From NCBI GenBank assembly GCA_963930655.1, contig OZ005617.1, positions 1,490,501 to 1,554,500 of the forward strand: DNA of 64,000 nt, in the 5' to 3' direction. The number at the start of each line of letters is the position of its first letter. Position 1 is the stretch's first letter. This document shows positions 23,410 to 34,622 of the stretch, piece after piece. A program made the translations under genes and the position numbers. Source of the DNA: Myrica gale. Its lineage: Eukaryota; Streptophyta; Magnoliopsida; Fagales; Myricaceae. The notes below the pieces were generated by a model. It saw only the letters and a list, made by a program, of their open reading frames with translations, did not search any database and was not told the DNA's origin.

Positions 23410-24861
23410 AATCAGCCTTCATCATTACAAAGATGCCACTCAGTTGCTGTATTACAAGATTTCGGGAGATACTATGTAGATCTATAAACCATGTTTTCAT
23501 GACGTACCAAGGGCTAGAAATCAAAATTGTAAGCCATTAGCAGTGTTCTAGCTTCACTGGTCTATCATAGTGTCTTCATTTTGTGTATAGATAGGTGCAG
23601 TGCACTAATCAATCTGCGCCCTGCATATGCTACTCTATGTGCATATTGTAACTGTACATCGGAACGTGAACTTACTATATCCTCGCTTCCTTTGCATCAT
23701 TATCGTGTTTCATTGATTGTTAACATAGCTTGTTTCATTCAAGTAGTTTTGCTTTAGATGATGTCTGCTTGGTTATTGAATTTGTAAGTGTAGACCTATA
23801 ATGCTGCCCGCCTAAATCTATTAAGAAATTCTTTACCAATCATAAGAGAAGATGCATGGAGGACTTGCTTTCGGATCATGTATTTAGATTTTCCAAGCCT
23901 TTGAAGGTGGATCCATGTTAGAGTTTGGTTAATCTAATGTGTGGGATCAGTGGTATAATACAGAGATTGTGGCTTACTTATTTTCCTAGAAAACAATTGA
24001 GGAATTACAAAATTATGAAAATCTTTGGCTTATGGTTGTAGTTATCTCCTTTATCATTGTCTCCGTTTATAGTAGGGGGATATCTGATGGGGCCCTAGAG
24101 AGTGTGTCGGTGTTATAATTGGCAACACATTTAGCTTTTAAAACTTGTTTTATCCATCGGGGGTATATCTGATGCACTTTTAAGCTAAGGGAATAAATAA
24201 AAGGTGGGAAAAACTACTTTTGACAACTTATGGATAAACTCAAGAGGAAAATGTCAAAAAGAATTGATATATCTTATTCTTGGCCACAAATATGCAACTT
24301 GGAAAAGTTATAAATTCTAGAATACTATCTTATGTATTTCCTCTCTTCCATCCACTTTTTTTTTTTCCAAAAGCTTTTTCTTATGGTCCATTTCTACACA
24401 GGACTTATAAGGCCTGTATGTGACAATAGGGGAGAGATAGAGTTGGGCCGAAGGCATAGTCAGTAAGAATACTATTTTAGCTTTATTGATTAATTGCTCT
24501 ACTAATCTGTGTTCTGTGCAATCTGTTTTAATTGCTCCATTAATTGCGGGAGAGGCATTTTTTTGGGTGATTTTTCTAATACACTTTTGAATGTCTGAAA
24601 GCCCGGCCTATGTGCACCGTCAATGAGACAAGTAGGCCTTAAAAAAAAGTGTGATGGCAATAGGGGGACCAGGACCACATGCGCACTATCACAAGTGAGA
24701 CTGTGGGAATTGGCGGTACAGATTCTCAGGGGTCCAAAATTGGGGATCCCAAAAAGAGAAGGCCCGCAGGTCCTATCTTGTGGGACCAATAACTCGGACA
24801 GAAAAGAAGTTTCTTGTGGTGAAGGAATAGGGTTTGGGCTTAGAATAAAATCTGCAAATAT
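23410..24861. other. Intergenic, no gene seen
   Basis: The part after 23410 should include the 3' end of the CAP-H transcript unit. At about 24600-24860 the sequence is more GC-rich and adjoins the SINE; it may be part of another element. I cannot identify it. Confidence 0.3.
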
Positions 24862-25128
24862 GTTTTTTTTTTGTGACGAGGAAAATTTGGGCACCAAACC
24901 ACGTGCACCGAGCTCGGACGAACTTGACCCAGTATACGCACGAGGTGGGCTTAACGCTACGACAAACCTCGGGCCGTGCAGCCCTCCCAAACTATACATG
25001 TCAGTTAAGTCCAGCTTTGCTGAGGGAGTGACTCCAAGGAGTTGTTTGCACCTGAGAAGATTCGAACTTGGGACCTCAGGGGGAGCAAACCTTAGGCCCC
25101 AAGCCTTCACCACTCAGACCAACCCCTT
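24862..25128 (-). mobile_element. tRNA-derived SINE, minus orientation
   Basis: Read on the minus strand, the 5' end resembles a tRNA. A box A match (TGGTCTGAGTGG) lies at 25110-25121 and a box B match (AGTTCGAATCT) at 25058-25068, the spacing of an internal Pol III promoter. The tRNA-unrelated body follows and ends in an A-run at about 24862-24871. Sequence just outside the 5' end is also A-rich (aaaaaaaaaagcata against aaaaaaaaaacata at the 3' end). That may be the target duplication but is too simple to be certain. The tRNA-like part is not a functional tRNA. Confidence 0.8.
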
Positions 25129-25307
25129 GGGGTTATGCTTTTTTTTTTCACCGACCATATCAAGCAGTCTCCAAAGATACCCTCTTTATGTTCTCTTGTC
25201 TCTACTTATCTCTTCTGCTTACGTGTATGCTTTTTGTCTATAATTATCCTATTTTTTTGTTTGCTATACTTCTCTTCACCATGCATTAGATATCTTTTTA
25301 TTGTACA

Positions 25308-26150
25308 TGTTGAAAAATTCGATTTAGACCCTATTAACACTTACGGGTTGAATATGTGTTTTTCTCTCTAATTAAAAATTCAATAACAATTTAACATGTT
25401 CTAAAATTGTTCAATTTAGATATGCATAATAATCAATTCAATCAACAAATAGGCAGCGAAAAATTAAATCAAACTTCAATCACACAAAGAGATTACGAAG
25501 TGAAAACCTTTGAAATATCATTCAAAGGAAAAACCACTATGGCTAGCAGCCACCTAGAATCTACTAAGAAGAAAACATTACAAACAGTGATTCAGATACA
25601 GGCAACCCCAGTTGCTTGGCTTTGACAACCATGATGTAATAATCTAAGCCTCTCTGCTTATACCCGCTCCGTGTGACATTCCTCTCAGACCTTTGAGGTT
25701 CTTCTTATGAATTCTTCACCGAACACTCTTGTTCTTCAACACACCTTCAACACCATGAAGATTACAAAGATATTTGATGGAAGAATAGATAAAAACTCAT
25801 CAATCTTGAATCACAAATCTTCTAGGATTTTTCTCTCAAGGAAAGAGGCACATGTATGTTGAATAGATGCCTCGATACAGTTTAAGACGGCCCCCACGAA
25901 ACCTAGAACAGTTTCCTCAAGTTTACACAAAGAAAGACAAAAAATTAAGTAATTTTTGAAATTTGCCGGAAGTCGCTCCAGCGTTTGTTGAACTCTTGTC
26001 GAACGCTATGTTTTTGTCTGAAATTATAACTTAGGGCTCGAGCATTTGTTGAACGCTGATTGAACGTGATGACTCTGGATAGACCATCAACTCTAACTCT
26101 TGAACAAATGTGGGGACCAAAATTACAACTCGATCAAGACATATTTTAAC
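25308..26150. mobile_element. Probable solo LTR or LTR-retrotransposon remnant
   Basis: From TGTTGAAAAATTC at 25308 the sequence has the texture of a Copia-type LTR. It has an ACACAAAGAGATTACG-like stretch, a GGAAAAACCAC motif near 25528, and GTTGAACGCT motifs near 25990-26070. A CA end near 26150 is plausible. No target duplication, second LTR or coding domain was found, so both the boundaries and the identity are tentative. Confidence 0.35.
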
Positions 26151-26984
26151 ACAGAATTTTACCAATACAAAAATGCACTAACACATGTAATGCAAAAAGT
26201 GACATGTTTCGTGGATATTATGCTCGAGAGAGTTGTAGGATCAACTTTGATAATGTATAATAATATGCACCTTAATCAAATTTAAATGACTAACAAAATG
26301 TTAATTATGTAAAGATAGATCCAAAAAATGATGTGCCAAATGGGACGTAGTAGCGTTTTGATTTTGGTATAATATATTCAATTTTGATGAGGTACCAAGT
26401 TTCTCTCCTTTATTGCTCTTACAGTCCATGTAAGTTTAATTAATGACTAGTTGGGAGACTTAAAAATGGATGGCAATGGAAGTTTATGTAGCCTGTTGGT
26501 GATTAGAGGATTTAATGTGTGGAATATGATGCTATGCCTTATCTGCGTGTTGATAAGTTGAGCTTTATTAATATTAAATTTTAGGTTTGTGGGTATGTTT
26601 ATTCTCAGTTATTTTGAGTCATTTGTTTGATATTTTAGAGTCCTTATTTTTAGATATATCTAAGGTATTCGTCTGTCATAAGTCAAGATTTTGAATAAAA
26701 TTCGGACGTACGTACCGTCCTCCTTCGTAAAAAAACAAAGAATGTGTCGGTATAGCATTATATTAATACAAATACCTACCCAAAAAAAAATCACAAAATA
26801 TTCTAGTTCTTTCGGAGGTTTCTTGATTGGCATTACATATATGCACACGCAAATCTTACCTTTCACCTTTGTTATTTTTTGGCCTTTTTAATTCGGTTTC
26901 CCGAGGATATATATGCAACTCTCACAGCCCCTTGATACAGGACAAATATCCATGATCCTTCTGTCAATCTCTCTCTCAAGCTCT

Positions 26985-26992
26985 TATATATA
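26985..26992 (+). promoter_or_regulatory. TATA box of the DUF4408 gene
   Basis: TATATATA lies 125 nt upstream of the ATG at 27117 and is followed by a pyrimidine-rich leader. The position and sequence are typical of a plant core promoter. The assignment is by inspection only. Confidence 0.55.
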
Positions 26993-27116
26993 TGTCCGCA
27001 ACTTCTATTTGGCCTTTACTACTACAAACGTCTCTTAAGACCGTCCCTACTCCCTGTATTGATCAAACCCCTCCCTCATCACCCACTACTCACCTTTTAA
27101 CTCAAGAACAGAAGCC

Positions 27117-27725
27117 ATGAACAAATTCAAGAAATCTCAGATACTAGTGCTCTCCTTCCTAGCTGTTCTTCTCATTATGACACCTCTCTTATCCTCCTCA
27201 CTAAGGCCTACTTACCTCTACTTTGTGATTAACATCCTCATTATTGCCCTCGGGGCTGAAGCTGGCCTTCTTTCTTCCTTCTCCAAGCCGTCTGATGACA
27301 ATAAACTTGCTATTTGTACCTCCCAAAAACCTGCGGTACCGTCCTCACAAGCCTCTCCTGATAAAGGGGTTCTCAGAAACACTAATGACGGATCAGTTTC
27401 TCCAGATCCAGAAGCTACTGAGAAGAAGCCTAAGGGTGTTCAGAAATCTGCTTCCGAGAGAATTGCTGGTCATGGTCGTGTCCAAATGGATAAGGTGAAA
27501 AAGTGTCCCTCCACGCCAAGCCTTTTCTTTATAGGAGGTTGGGAGAGTGAAGCTGCAGTAGATGTGGCTAAGGAAAATCAAGCTGATCGGGAAGATGAGG
27601 ACGTTAGTGGGCAAGAGTTGTTTACTAAAGCTGAGACTTTTATCGGGAACTTCTATAAGCAGTTGAAGATGCAGAGAGAGGAGTCATGGAAGAAGATTCA
27701 TGGATTCTATCAGAAGACCTTTTGA
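27117..27725 (+). CDS. DUF4408/DUF761 membrane-anchored protein, single exon, 202 aa
   Basis: This intact one-exon gene encodes 202 residues. Two hydrophobic segments lie near the N-terminus (about residues 8-27 and 32-52), in the arrangement of DUF4408. The middle (about 55-165) is low-complexity and charged, rich in Ser, Pro, Lys and Glu. The last 35 residues (ELFTKAETFIGNFYKQLKMQ onward) match the C-terminal DUF761 helix found in cotton-fibre-expressed and related plant proteins. The molecular function of the family is not established. A TATA box lies 125 nt upstream of the ATG. The 3' flank contains an 85-bp tandem duplication (27801-27959) that probably lies in the transcript. Confidence 0.88.
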   Translation: MNKFKKSQILVLSFLAVLLIMTPLLSSSLRPTYLYFVINILIIALGAEAGLLSSFSKPSDDNKLAICTSQKPAVPSSQASPDKGVLRNTNDGSVSPDPEATEKKPKGVQKSASERIAGHGRVQMDKVKKCPSTPSLFFIGGWESEAAVDVAKENQADREDEDVSGQELFTKAETFIGNFYKQLKMQREESWKKIHGFYQKTF

Positions 27726-27800
27726 GTTTTTTTGGGGGCGCCATTAATGCTATAACCTTTGCTCCATCTTACTAGTTATAATTGCCAGTCTGTTTCGTTT

Positions 27801-27959
27801 AATTGGTTTAGGGGATATCATGTCAGTGGATAGAATATCATGAACTCTTTTCACTGTTCATATTTCATTGAGTCTTTCGTGTCATAATTGGTTCAGAGGA
27901 TATGATATCATGTGGATAGAATATCAATTCTTTTCACTGTTCATCTGTCATTGAGTCTG
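27801..27959. repeat. Two-copy tandem duplication, period about 85 bp, 3' of the DUF4408 gene
   Basis: Sequence starting AATTGGTTTAGGGGATATCA at 27801 recurs in diverged form from 27886 (AATTGGTTCAGAGGATATGA). Both copies share GTGGATAGAATATCA, CTTTTCACTGTTCAT and CATTGAGTCT. Small indels separate the copies, so the duplication is not very recent. Confidence 0.75.
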
Positions 27960-28640
27960 TAACAAAGTATTTAGCCATTAGGGATAGTGCATGCCAATGC
28001 TTGTTTTCTGTCCTTATATATTTGTACGTACTTATGTCATTCCTGTTCATGTAGCAGGTGATTGGTCTAGCAACACTACACAAAATTTAAATCGAAAGTT
28101 TATTGGAACACGTTAATTGGTTTGTACGGATGGTTACAGGCCATTCGAATAGAGATATACTGCTTATCTTATTAATTTCCTCTTGGATCTGTTCAGTGCT
28201 GCTTCATGTGTGCTTTAAGCAGTATTTCTGAGGGATGTATTGCAACAAGTGATGAATATTTCCAATCCATATTAAATTTCCTGCAAGTTCTCTGGATAAT
28301 TAGCCAGAGAGGAAAATGAATCAATGTGACACTTGCTTATAGAGACAGAAACTAAGGTCGTTTGTGCATAATCAGAGGCCTCGCAATTAAAGTTCCATCT
28401 CGATATATATATATCAAATAACAAGATGACGAAAAATGAATGCTTTTTTCTAATTGGGGTGAGGGGAGGTTGATCAGAAATGTTTACTAGCACGCTCTAT
28501 TCACTTTTGGCCCACCCTAGTGGTAAAGAGCAGAATCCAAGCAACCATGCTTAATTGGTGTCAGGCGGACATCACGAAGACGGCTTTCATAATTTTTGCT
28601 GAAGAAAGAAATTTAATTTGAATTAATATATCATGAGTTT

Positions 28641-29609
28641 TCGTGGGGGGAAGGGACAGATCATGGTTCCGGTCGGCACCCGGTATTGTTTGGGAAGGTT
28701 TAGGAAAACAAACAAACGTTTCTAGAGAGAGAGCGTCTGCCCTCTCTCTAGACCCCATCTGCGTTCCTTGCCTCCCGGCCGTTTCCTTTGTTTCCAGCAA
28801 CGGCCGTCGCTCCCTTCCCCCTCATTTTCTTCCCTTTCTCTTCTTCCTTTGGCCCCTTATCTCCCTCTCTTCTCCTTCTTCGTGGCTGTTTGAGTTTTCA
28901 TTTGGACCTCTCCTTTGGTCAGATCTGCTCGGTTTGGAGTCGTTTTGGAGGCCACGCACAAGACCGTTGAGCTTTGTAGCTACTTGCGTCGTTCTTCCCC
29001 CCGTTCTGGAGACGCTGCGACGGCGCGTACTGATCCACTCGTGCCCACGCGCGCGCGTGGATCTCACGCACCTGACTGGTTTTTGATATATTGTGTGTGG
29101 TGGTTCGGTCTGTTGGGTGTTCGGTCTTGTTTTTCTTTTGTTATTTCTAATAAGTTCATTTCACTTGGCGTTTGTGGTAAGGGTATTGCAGCAACCCGTT
29201 TGTTGTGTGGACTTCCGGCGGATGTGAACATGTTGGTTCAGTGGTGGTTTGTTGATTCCCTTACTTTGGTTGTGCTGGTATGGACAAGCTTCCGGGGCAG
29301 CAAGAGCGCGATGGTTGCTCGCTCTCTTCTCCGGCCTTTGTTTTCTCCGTTTGCGGCGGAGCTTGCTCTGGGTCTTTGGACCCGTTTCAAAATTATGGAC
29401 CTTTTGGTCCGACTGTATGTGGCCTTTATGGCCAATATGATTTCGGCCCTTATGGCCAATTGTTGTATGGCCCATTGGGCCCTTAATATTGCTGTGATGG
29501 ACTTCAAGTCCCTGTGCCTTGTAATCGGCCTCGGAGGCCTTCTGTATTCAGCACTTGTGTACTGTTCCCTTGTGAAATGAAGTTTCACGTTTGCCTAAAA
29601 AAGAAAAAA
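28641..29609 (+). mobile_element. Non-LTR-type retroposed insertion with 13-bp duplication and A-rich tail
   Basis: The insertion is bounded by the direct repeat ATATCATGAGTTT at 28628-28640 and 29610-29622. It ends in TAAAAAAGAAAAAAA. Variable-length duplication plus an A-rich 3' tail is the mark of target-primed reverse transcription. The body is GC-rich compared with its surroundings. It holds a 221-codon open frame (28915-29580) with no recognisable reverse transcriptase or endonuclease motif. It could be the 3' end of a LINE, a long SINE-like element or a processed transcript; the family is not identified. Confidence 0.65.
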
Positions 29610-29622
29610 ATATCATGAGTTT

Positions 29623-31861
29623 CGGAAAGTAGAAAAATCACAAGCATGCACCAGCAAAAGATGCATGCATCTTCATCTAAGGAGGACAATAGAGATGACT
29701 GAAGGTAGAGATCACACCATAGCGTGTGTATTTTGTGAGGGGACGATATCCTTCCGTTCATGATACTCCCAAGTTCATTTTAATGGGAGAATTCAGTCTA
29801 TACGATCATCCACCCCCATCTTGCTTCTTTTTTACTTTTCTATTGGCTTAATTTCTCATCGATTTTGGAAATGTTTTACCAACGAGATCAAGAATAAATC
29901 ATTTGTGCAGGGAAGAAAAAAGACTTGGATTTCAATCGGAAAGAATAAGTCGATCGGTTCATCTCTCATTGAAAAAGGATAATTCTTCAAGAAGACAAGA
30001 ACCACATATATATAGTCGGTGACAACCAAGATATTGAAAGTTCACTTTATCTTTCCCTCAAATAGCTTGAATATATATAACCTTTGAAAACTTCAAAGGT
30101 GCTCTCTCTCTCTCTCTCTACAACGGAGGTACTCCACCTACTCTTGGTGTCATGCGTGGGGTCAGTTTCCCGGAACGTTCTTCCTGTGTTTCTTGTCCAA
30201 GATTTTGTCTGTCTTACATGGTGTACTTTTTTGGTTTAAAAGTTGAGCCACTTTTCCATCTTTTCATTTGTGTGGTCAGTGGTGTTAGAGAGGGCATCGT
30301 TGTAAGGAATAGGCCGAACCTTCTTTCTCATAGTGGTTATCTATGGCGGCCTGTGGGGGGCCATGGAGAGGCTGCTAGCTTGCACAGATGCTCATCTTAC
30401 TTTTTCACTATTCCCCTTTATTATTCTTATTGCTACCATATGCAGAAGGAAGATAGCCAAAGCTTCAGACCAGATTCATGGTTTTGCCTGAACTTTTGAG
30501 GGATATGAGGCGCTATTACTTCATTCTGACCTCCATTTTTGTTGTACATAATACCTGAATCATCCTTTTCTCTGACTTACACGTTTGATTTATTGGAGGC
30601 ACCCCAATGATTTCCGCTACTCTCTCTCTCTCTCTGGCATGAACAAATCCTACGGACATTTGAAAACGTGTCGATATCAAAATACTAATGAGCACCAATC
30701 CATGACTTTGGAGATTGCCTCAAGTTTCTGAACTTTCTTTCGAAGATATTGGGAATCTAATGGACAAAAGCATAATCTTCGTAAATTGACTGAACAAAAG
30801 CCTTATCCAGTTATCCGAATCTTTTTGAGTTGAATGCACGGATAATGCTTTTCCCTTCCTTACCAAATGCATTACATCATGCAGCTACCCAACATGTCTG
30901 ACTCGTTCTTAGTTAGCCTTCAGATCGACCATGTAGAGCTAAGGTTCTAAACATGGCAAACTGTTGGGCGGACATGCAATTATAGTAATTTGATGAACCT
31001 TCTTACCAAATGATTTTGCCTCCGTTTATCACCAGACTAAAAACCGACAAACTGTCTCAAGCCCATGCAAATATTTTTTTTGGGTATATAATGGTCTTCA
31101 TGTCATTGCATTTTATGTCATAAACGTTCTTGGGCATGGCTCCTAAATCTTACTGTAAAAACAAGTGACAACTGAGCAGTGGGCTTGCATCCATTGAGCC
31201 CAGTTTCCATTCAGGGACTGGCTCCTGAATCTACATGGTAAGAAAACTGAGTCTTGGGCTTATATCCAATTAGTTTTTGTTGCCAAAGGCCGAGGATTCG
31301 TTTGGGCCAATCCGCCTCGAGTTCAATTATGGGTCGAGGAGGGGTTAGCTAGGCCATCTCTGTTCAACGGAGTCCAGGCCTAGTTGGTGGAGAGCAATGA
31401 GCATCGCGGTGCCGGTCTGAACTCTGAATGATTTGTGGAAATAGAATTTTATAATAGCTCACGAGAAGAAGTAGAAGATACCTTTTTTCTGAAGCTGTTT
31501 GACTGAAGCAATAGAAAACGAAGCTCTAACTACAACAACACAGACAAGAAGTATAATATAATATTAAACAAATGCCAAGAAGAAAATGAATGACCAGTTC
31601 AGCAGGAGATTCCAAAAGATGATTCAGTAATCCAGCTCAAGTGGCTCTATTTAATATGTTGCGTGCATACAAACTACATAAAAATACTAAAAGAAAAAAA
31701 GAAAAAAAGAATTAAAAAACTGAAAAGAAGAAGACCGAGTAGTCTTTGAAAAGAACATAATAGACACTTCAACTAAAAGATGGTTAGGATTCCTTCTCCG
31801 TCATGTACATTTTGCGGGCAGCATACAAATCTTTGGGGCAGTTTTTTCTCATTGAAGAAGG
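29623..31861. other. Intergenic, upstream of the GT61 gene
   Basis: No gene was recognised. Simple CT repeats occur near 30104-30119 and 30619-30634. A 115-codon plus-strand frame at 30152-30499 has no recognisable similarity. The last few hundred bases should include the promoter and leader of the glycosyltransferase gene. Confidence 0.35.
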
Positions 31862-33533
31862 ATGGGGAAGGAGTCCAACAGGCTGGTTCTTGGTGCAACT
31901 TCAGTAGGATTATTGCTTATTGCCTCCTTGATCTGTGCTGCATTTTTCGCATCGGATGTTTCCCCACTAGATTCATGTACTTCCTTTTGATGTGTTTTGC
32001 ATTTTATTCAGTACTTTCCGGTGCTTTTTTGATTTTAGCGTCTTCTAAGTTCTAACTGCTATCCTTCTTCCCCCTCCCCCCCCTCCTCCCTCCTCCCTCC
32101 TGTGGCATTCATGCTAATTTGAGTTGCTTCGTAATGTAGGGACGCACCGACTACGAAACTGGGATGGTAGTCTCAGCAACAGAAAGGTCAACAAAGACCT
32201 ACAAGTTGTAGGGCCTCTAGACTTTCTGCTAAGAAGATTAGTAAGAGGTTGTCTCCTTATCTCTGGTATTCTTATTGCCTGTTAATCAACCTGCTTTCAA
32301 ATGAAACATAAGCTTTCTGTTCGATCGGCGCCCATAGACCCAATTCTTCTTTAATCGTTGCAGTTAATATGACTTCTGAATCTGGGTACAGGAGAAGATC
32401 GAATTCAGCTTGATACCACAGGATTTTCTTGCGACTCTGATGCTCACTCTGAAGTTTGTGTTACAAACAACCCAGTTATGGTGGACAACAATGCATTGAC
32501 TGCTTACCTACAATCTTCTCAAGTCCAAGTTAAGCACCTGATTCGGCCATATGCAAGGAAAGAGGATGAACTGGCAATGAAACAGGTCTCGCCGGTGCAA
32601 GTACTCACTGGAAATGCTAGCTCACCCACTTGTCATTTCAATCATGATGTTCTGGCTGTGGTCTTCTCCTCCGGTGGCTTTACAGGGAACCTATTTCACG
32701 AGTTTAATGAGGTCATCATCCCCTTGTTCATCACATGCCGCCACTTTCGATCCCACCTACAATTTGTCGTCATTGATTTTAAGCCTTGGTGGGTCAGAAA
32801 ATACAGTCGAATTCTAACCCACTTGTCTCGTTTCGAGGTCATAAACCCAACGAATGATGGAAGTGTTCACTGCTTCCCTGGAGCAGTTATAGGGCTCAAG
32901 TTCCACGACAACCTAGCCCTAAATTCTACAGCTATCCCCGGAGGGTACGCTATGTCCGATTTCAAGCAATTCCTCAGAGAAACATATCACCTGAAAGCAA
33001 AGAGTGTTTCAGATATAAAAAAGCCAGTGCTAGTTCTTGTAGCTCGCCGTAAAACAAGGACGTTTCTGAATGAAGATGAAATGGTGGGCATGATAGAGGA
33101 ACTGGGTTTTCAAGTTGTTTTGGCGACGCCCAATAGAATGTCAAACTTAGAAAAGTTCGCCGGGGTCATCAACTCGTGCAGTGTCCTAGTTGGAGCCCAT
33201 GGTGCTGGCCTTACAAACGCTGTGTTCTTGCCTGCTGGGTCAGTGATGGTGCAAGTGGTGCCACTGGGGCTGGACTGGGCTTCAACAAACTACTATGGTG
33301 AACCAGCAGGAGAGATGGGGTTGCATTATGTGGAATACAAGATCGAGCCAGAGGAGAGTTCGCTTTTCAAACAGTATGGTCCACAACACCCAGTCATTGT
33401 TGATCCCATGTCTATATTTTCAGAGGGCTACAATGCTGCAAGAGCTGTGTATGTTGACGGGCAGAACCTGAAGATAAACTTGATAAGGTTTAGGGAGACC
33501 CTTATGAAGGCAATGCAATTTCTTGGACACTGA
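31862..33533 (+). CDS. GT61 family glycosyltransferase, 3 exons, 454 aa
   Basis: GT61 enzymes are Golgi type II membrane proteins that add arabinose or xylose to xylan, or xylose to N-glycans. Exons 31862-31976, 32140-32247 and 32392-33533 join in frame through GT-AG introns to give 454 aa. Exon 1 encodes the N-terminal signal anchor (MGKESNRLVLG, then a hydrophobic run to about residue 30). Exon 2 is the stem. Exon 3 has the full DUF563/GT61 domain, from LDTTGFSCDSDAHSEVC (about residue 80) through VFSSGGFTGNLFHEFNEVI, LVARRKTRTFLNEDEM and the hallmark VGAHGAGLTNAVFLP (about residue 341). The domain is intact. It resembles the xylan arabinosyl/xylosyltransferase group more than the N-glycan xylosyltransferase, but donor and acceptor cannot be told from sequence alone. 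Confidence 0.92.
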
Positions 33534-34622
33534 ACTGCCTTGTCCGAAGGTAGAAGGCTTGGGGGCCATTTGTCATCTTCATGCGAAGTTCAGTTTTCTT
33601 ATATATCTTTATTCAATAGGTAAACCGTGTAGGAGAAGGAACTAGAGCTTGGAACTCTGGACTTGTTCAACCATGTGAAATAGGAATTGAAAAAACAAAG
33701 AAAAGTATATAGAAAACCATTCAACCATATATCTTAATACATTGTTCGCGTTTCATATTCCAATGAATAAAATTGGGCTTTTCTTTGCGCCCATTGTTAA
33801 CGAGATCATATATATGGCTCGAGTATAATCAGATACACGTACCAGAATTAGGGCAAAATCAATGAACTCAGCTCCAAGTGATGATGCCAGAATTTGTGCC
33901 TGCTGTGCAAAAGAATGATTTGACATTTTCATCAGGAGTTTTTCAGTACATCAAACTCCCAGGGGCAATTATGATTTAGGAAAAAGCACTTCAAAGAGTA
34001 TGCATGCATATCAAGCATATTGCACAAAATGATTTGCAAGACGAGGTTGGCAGGATTACATAGCCATGGAGAACATAATCACATAGCTGTATATTACAAT
34101 ATGAGATGGAATACATATGGAACTCAACCTTGTACAGCTACCTTAAACTGTCAAATAGGTCCAATCCAACTAAAACTAATGGCAGAAACTAAAACACCCT
34201 CTCAACTAAGTGCACAATCTGCAGCTAAAAGCCCACATCTCGACACTCTATTTGCAGCCCGAATTTTCTCCAATGCCTGCATTTAACTGCTGCAGCCAAA
34301 GAGGCAGCGGAGAGCTTTGGAGTAGAGGGGTTACTCGACCACCTACAGGGATACTTGTCGGCAAATCCTCGTTGTATCTGGAACTGAATTCCACGTAGGA
34401 AGAATAATTTTGCTCACCTTCAAGCCCAATGGGCTACTGCGCGGGATCTTCAAGACAAATTCATTCTAATTGTATTCCCCACTCCCCAGGAAATTTTATT
34501 TTGTGGCTCTACTTGACAGCAATGATAGGCACATTTCCTAGAAAAAAAATATATGCTGCAGTTAACAAAGCCTATCAGACGTTACTGCTTCTATCTCGAT
34601 TCTCCTCAAAAGAACAGCATCA
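33534..34622. other. Intergenic between the GT61 gene and the RNase III-like pseudogene
   Basis: It should contain the 3' untranslated region of the GT61 gene (plus) and the 3' flank of the pseudogene (minus). No other feature is seen; open frames here are short and unrecognised. Confidence 0.35.

Noticed and set aside
24502..25113. 203-codon minus-strand open frame (and a 206-codon frame on the plus strand)
   Set aside because: About half of it is the tRNA-like SINE, and the rest is unrecognised intergenic sequence. No protein family or exon structure fits, and both strands are open over the same DNA, so it is probably coincidental.
25045..25128. Possible tRNA gene
   Set aside because: The box A and box B matches are real, but no cloverleaf with acceptor stem and anticodon could be drawn and the sequence continues into a SINE body.
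28915..29580. 221-codon plus-strand open frame
   Set aside because: It lies wholly inside the retroposed insertion with the 13-bp duplication. It shows no recognisable reverse transcriptase, endonuclease or other domain, so I did not call it a gene.
30152..30499. 115-codon plus-strand frame upstream of the GT61 gene
   Set aside because: No recognisable domain, and no splice continuity with the GT61 exons.
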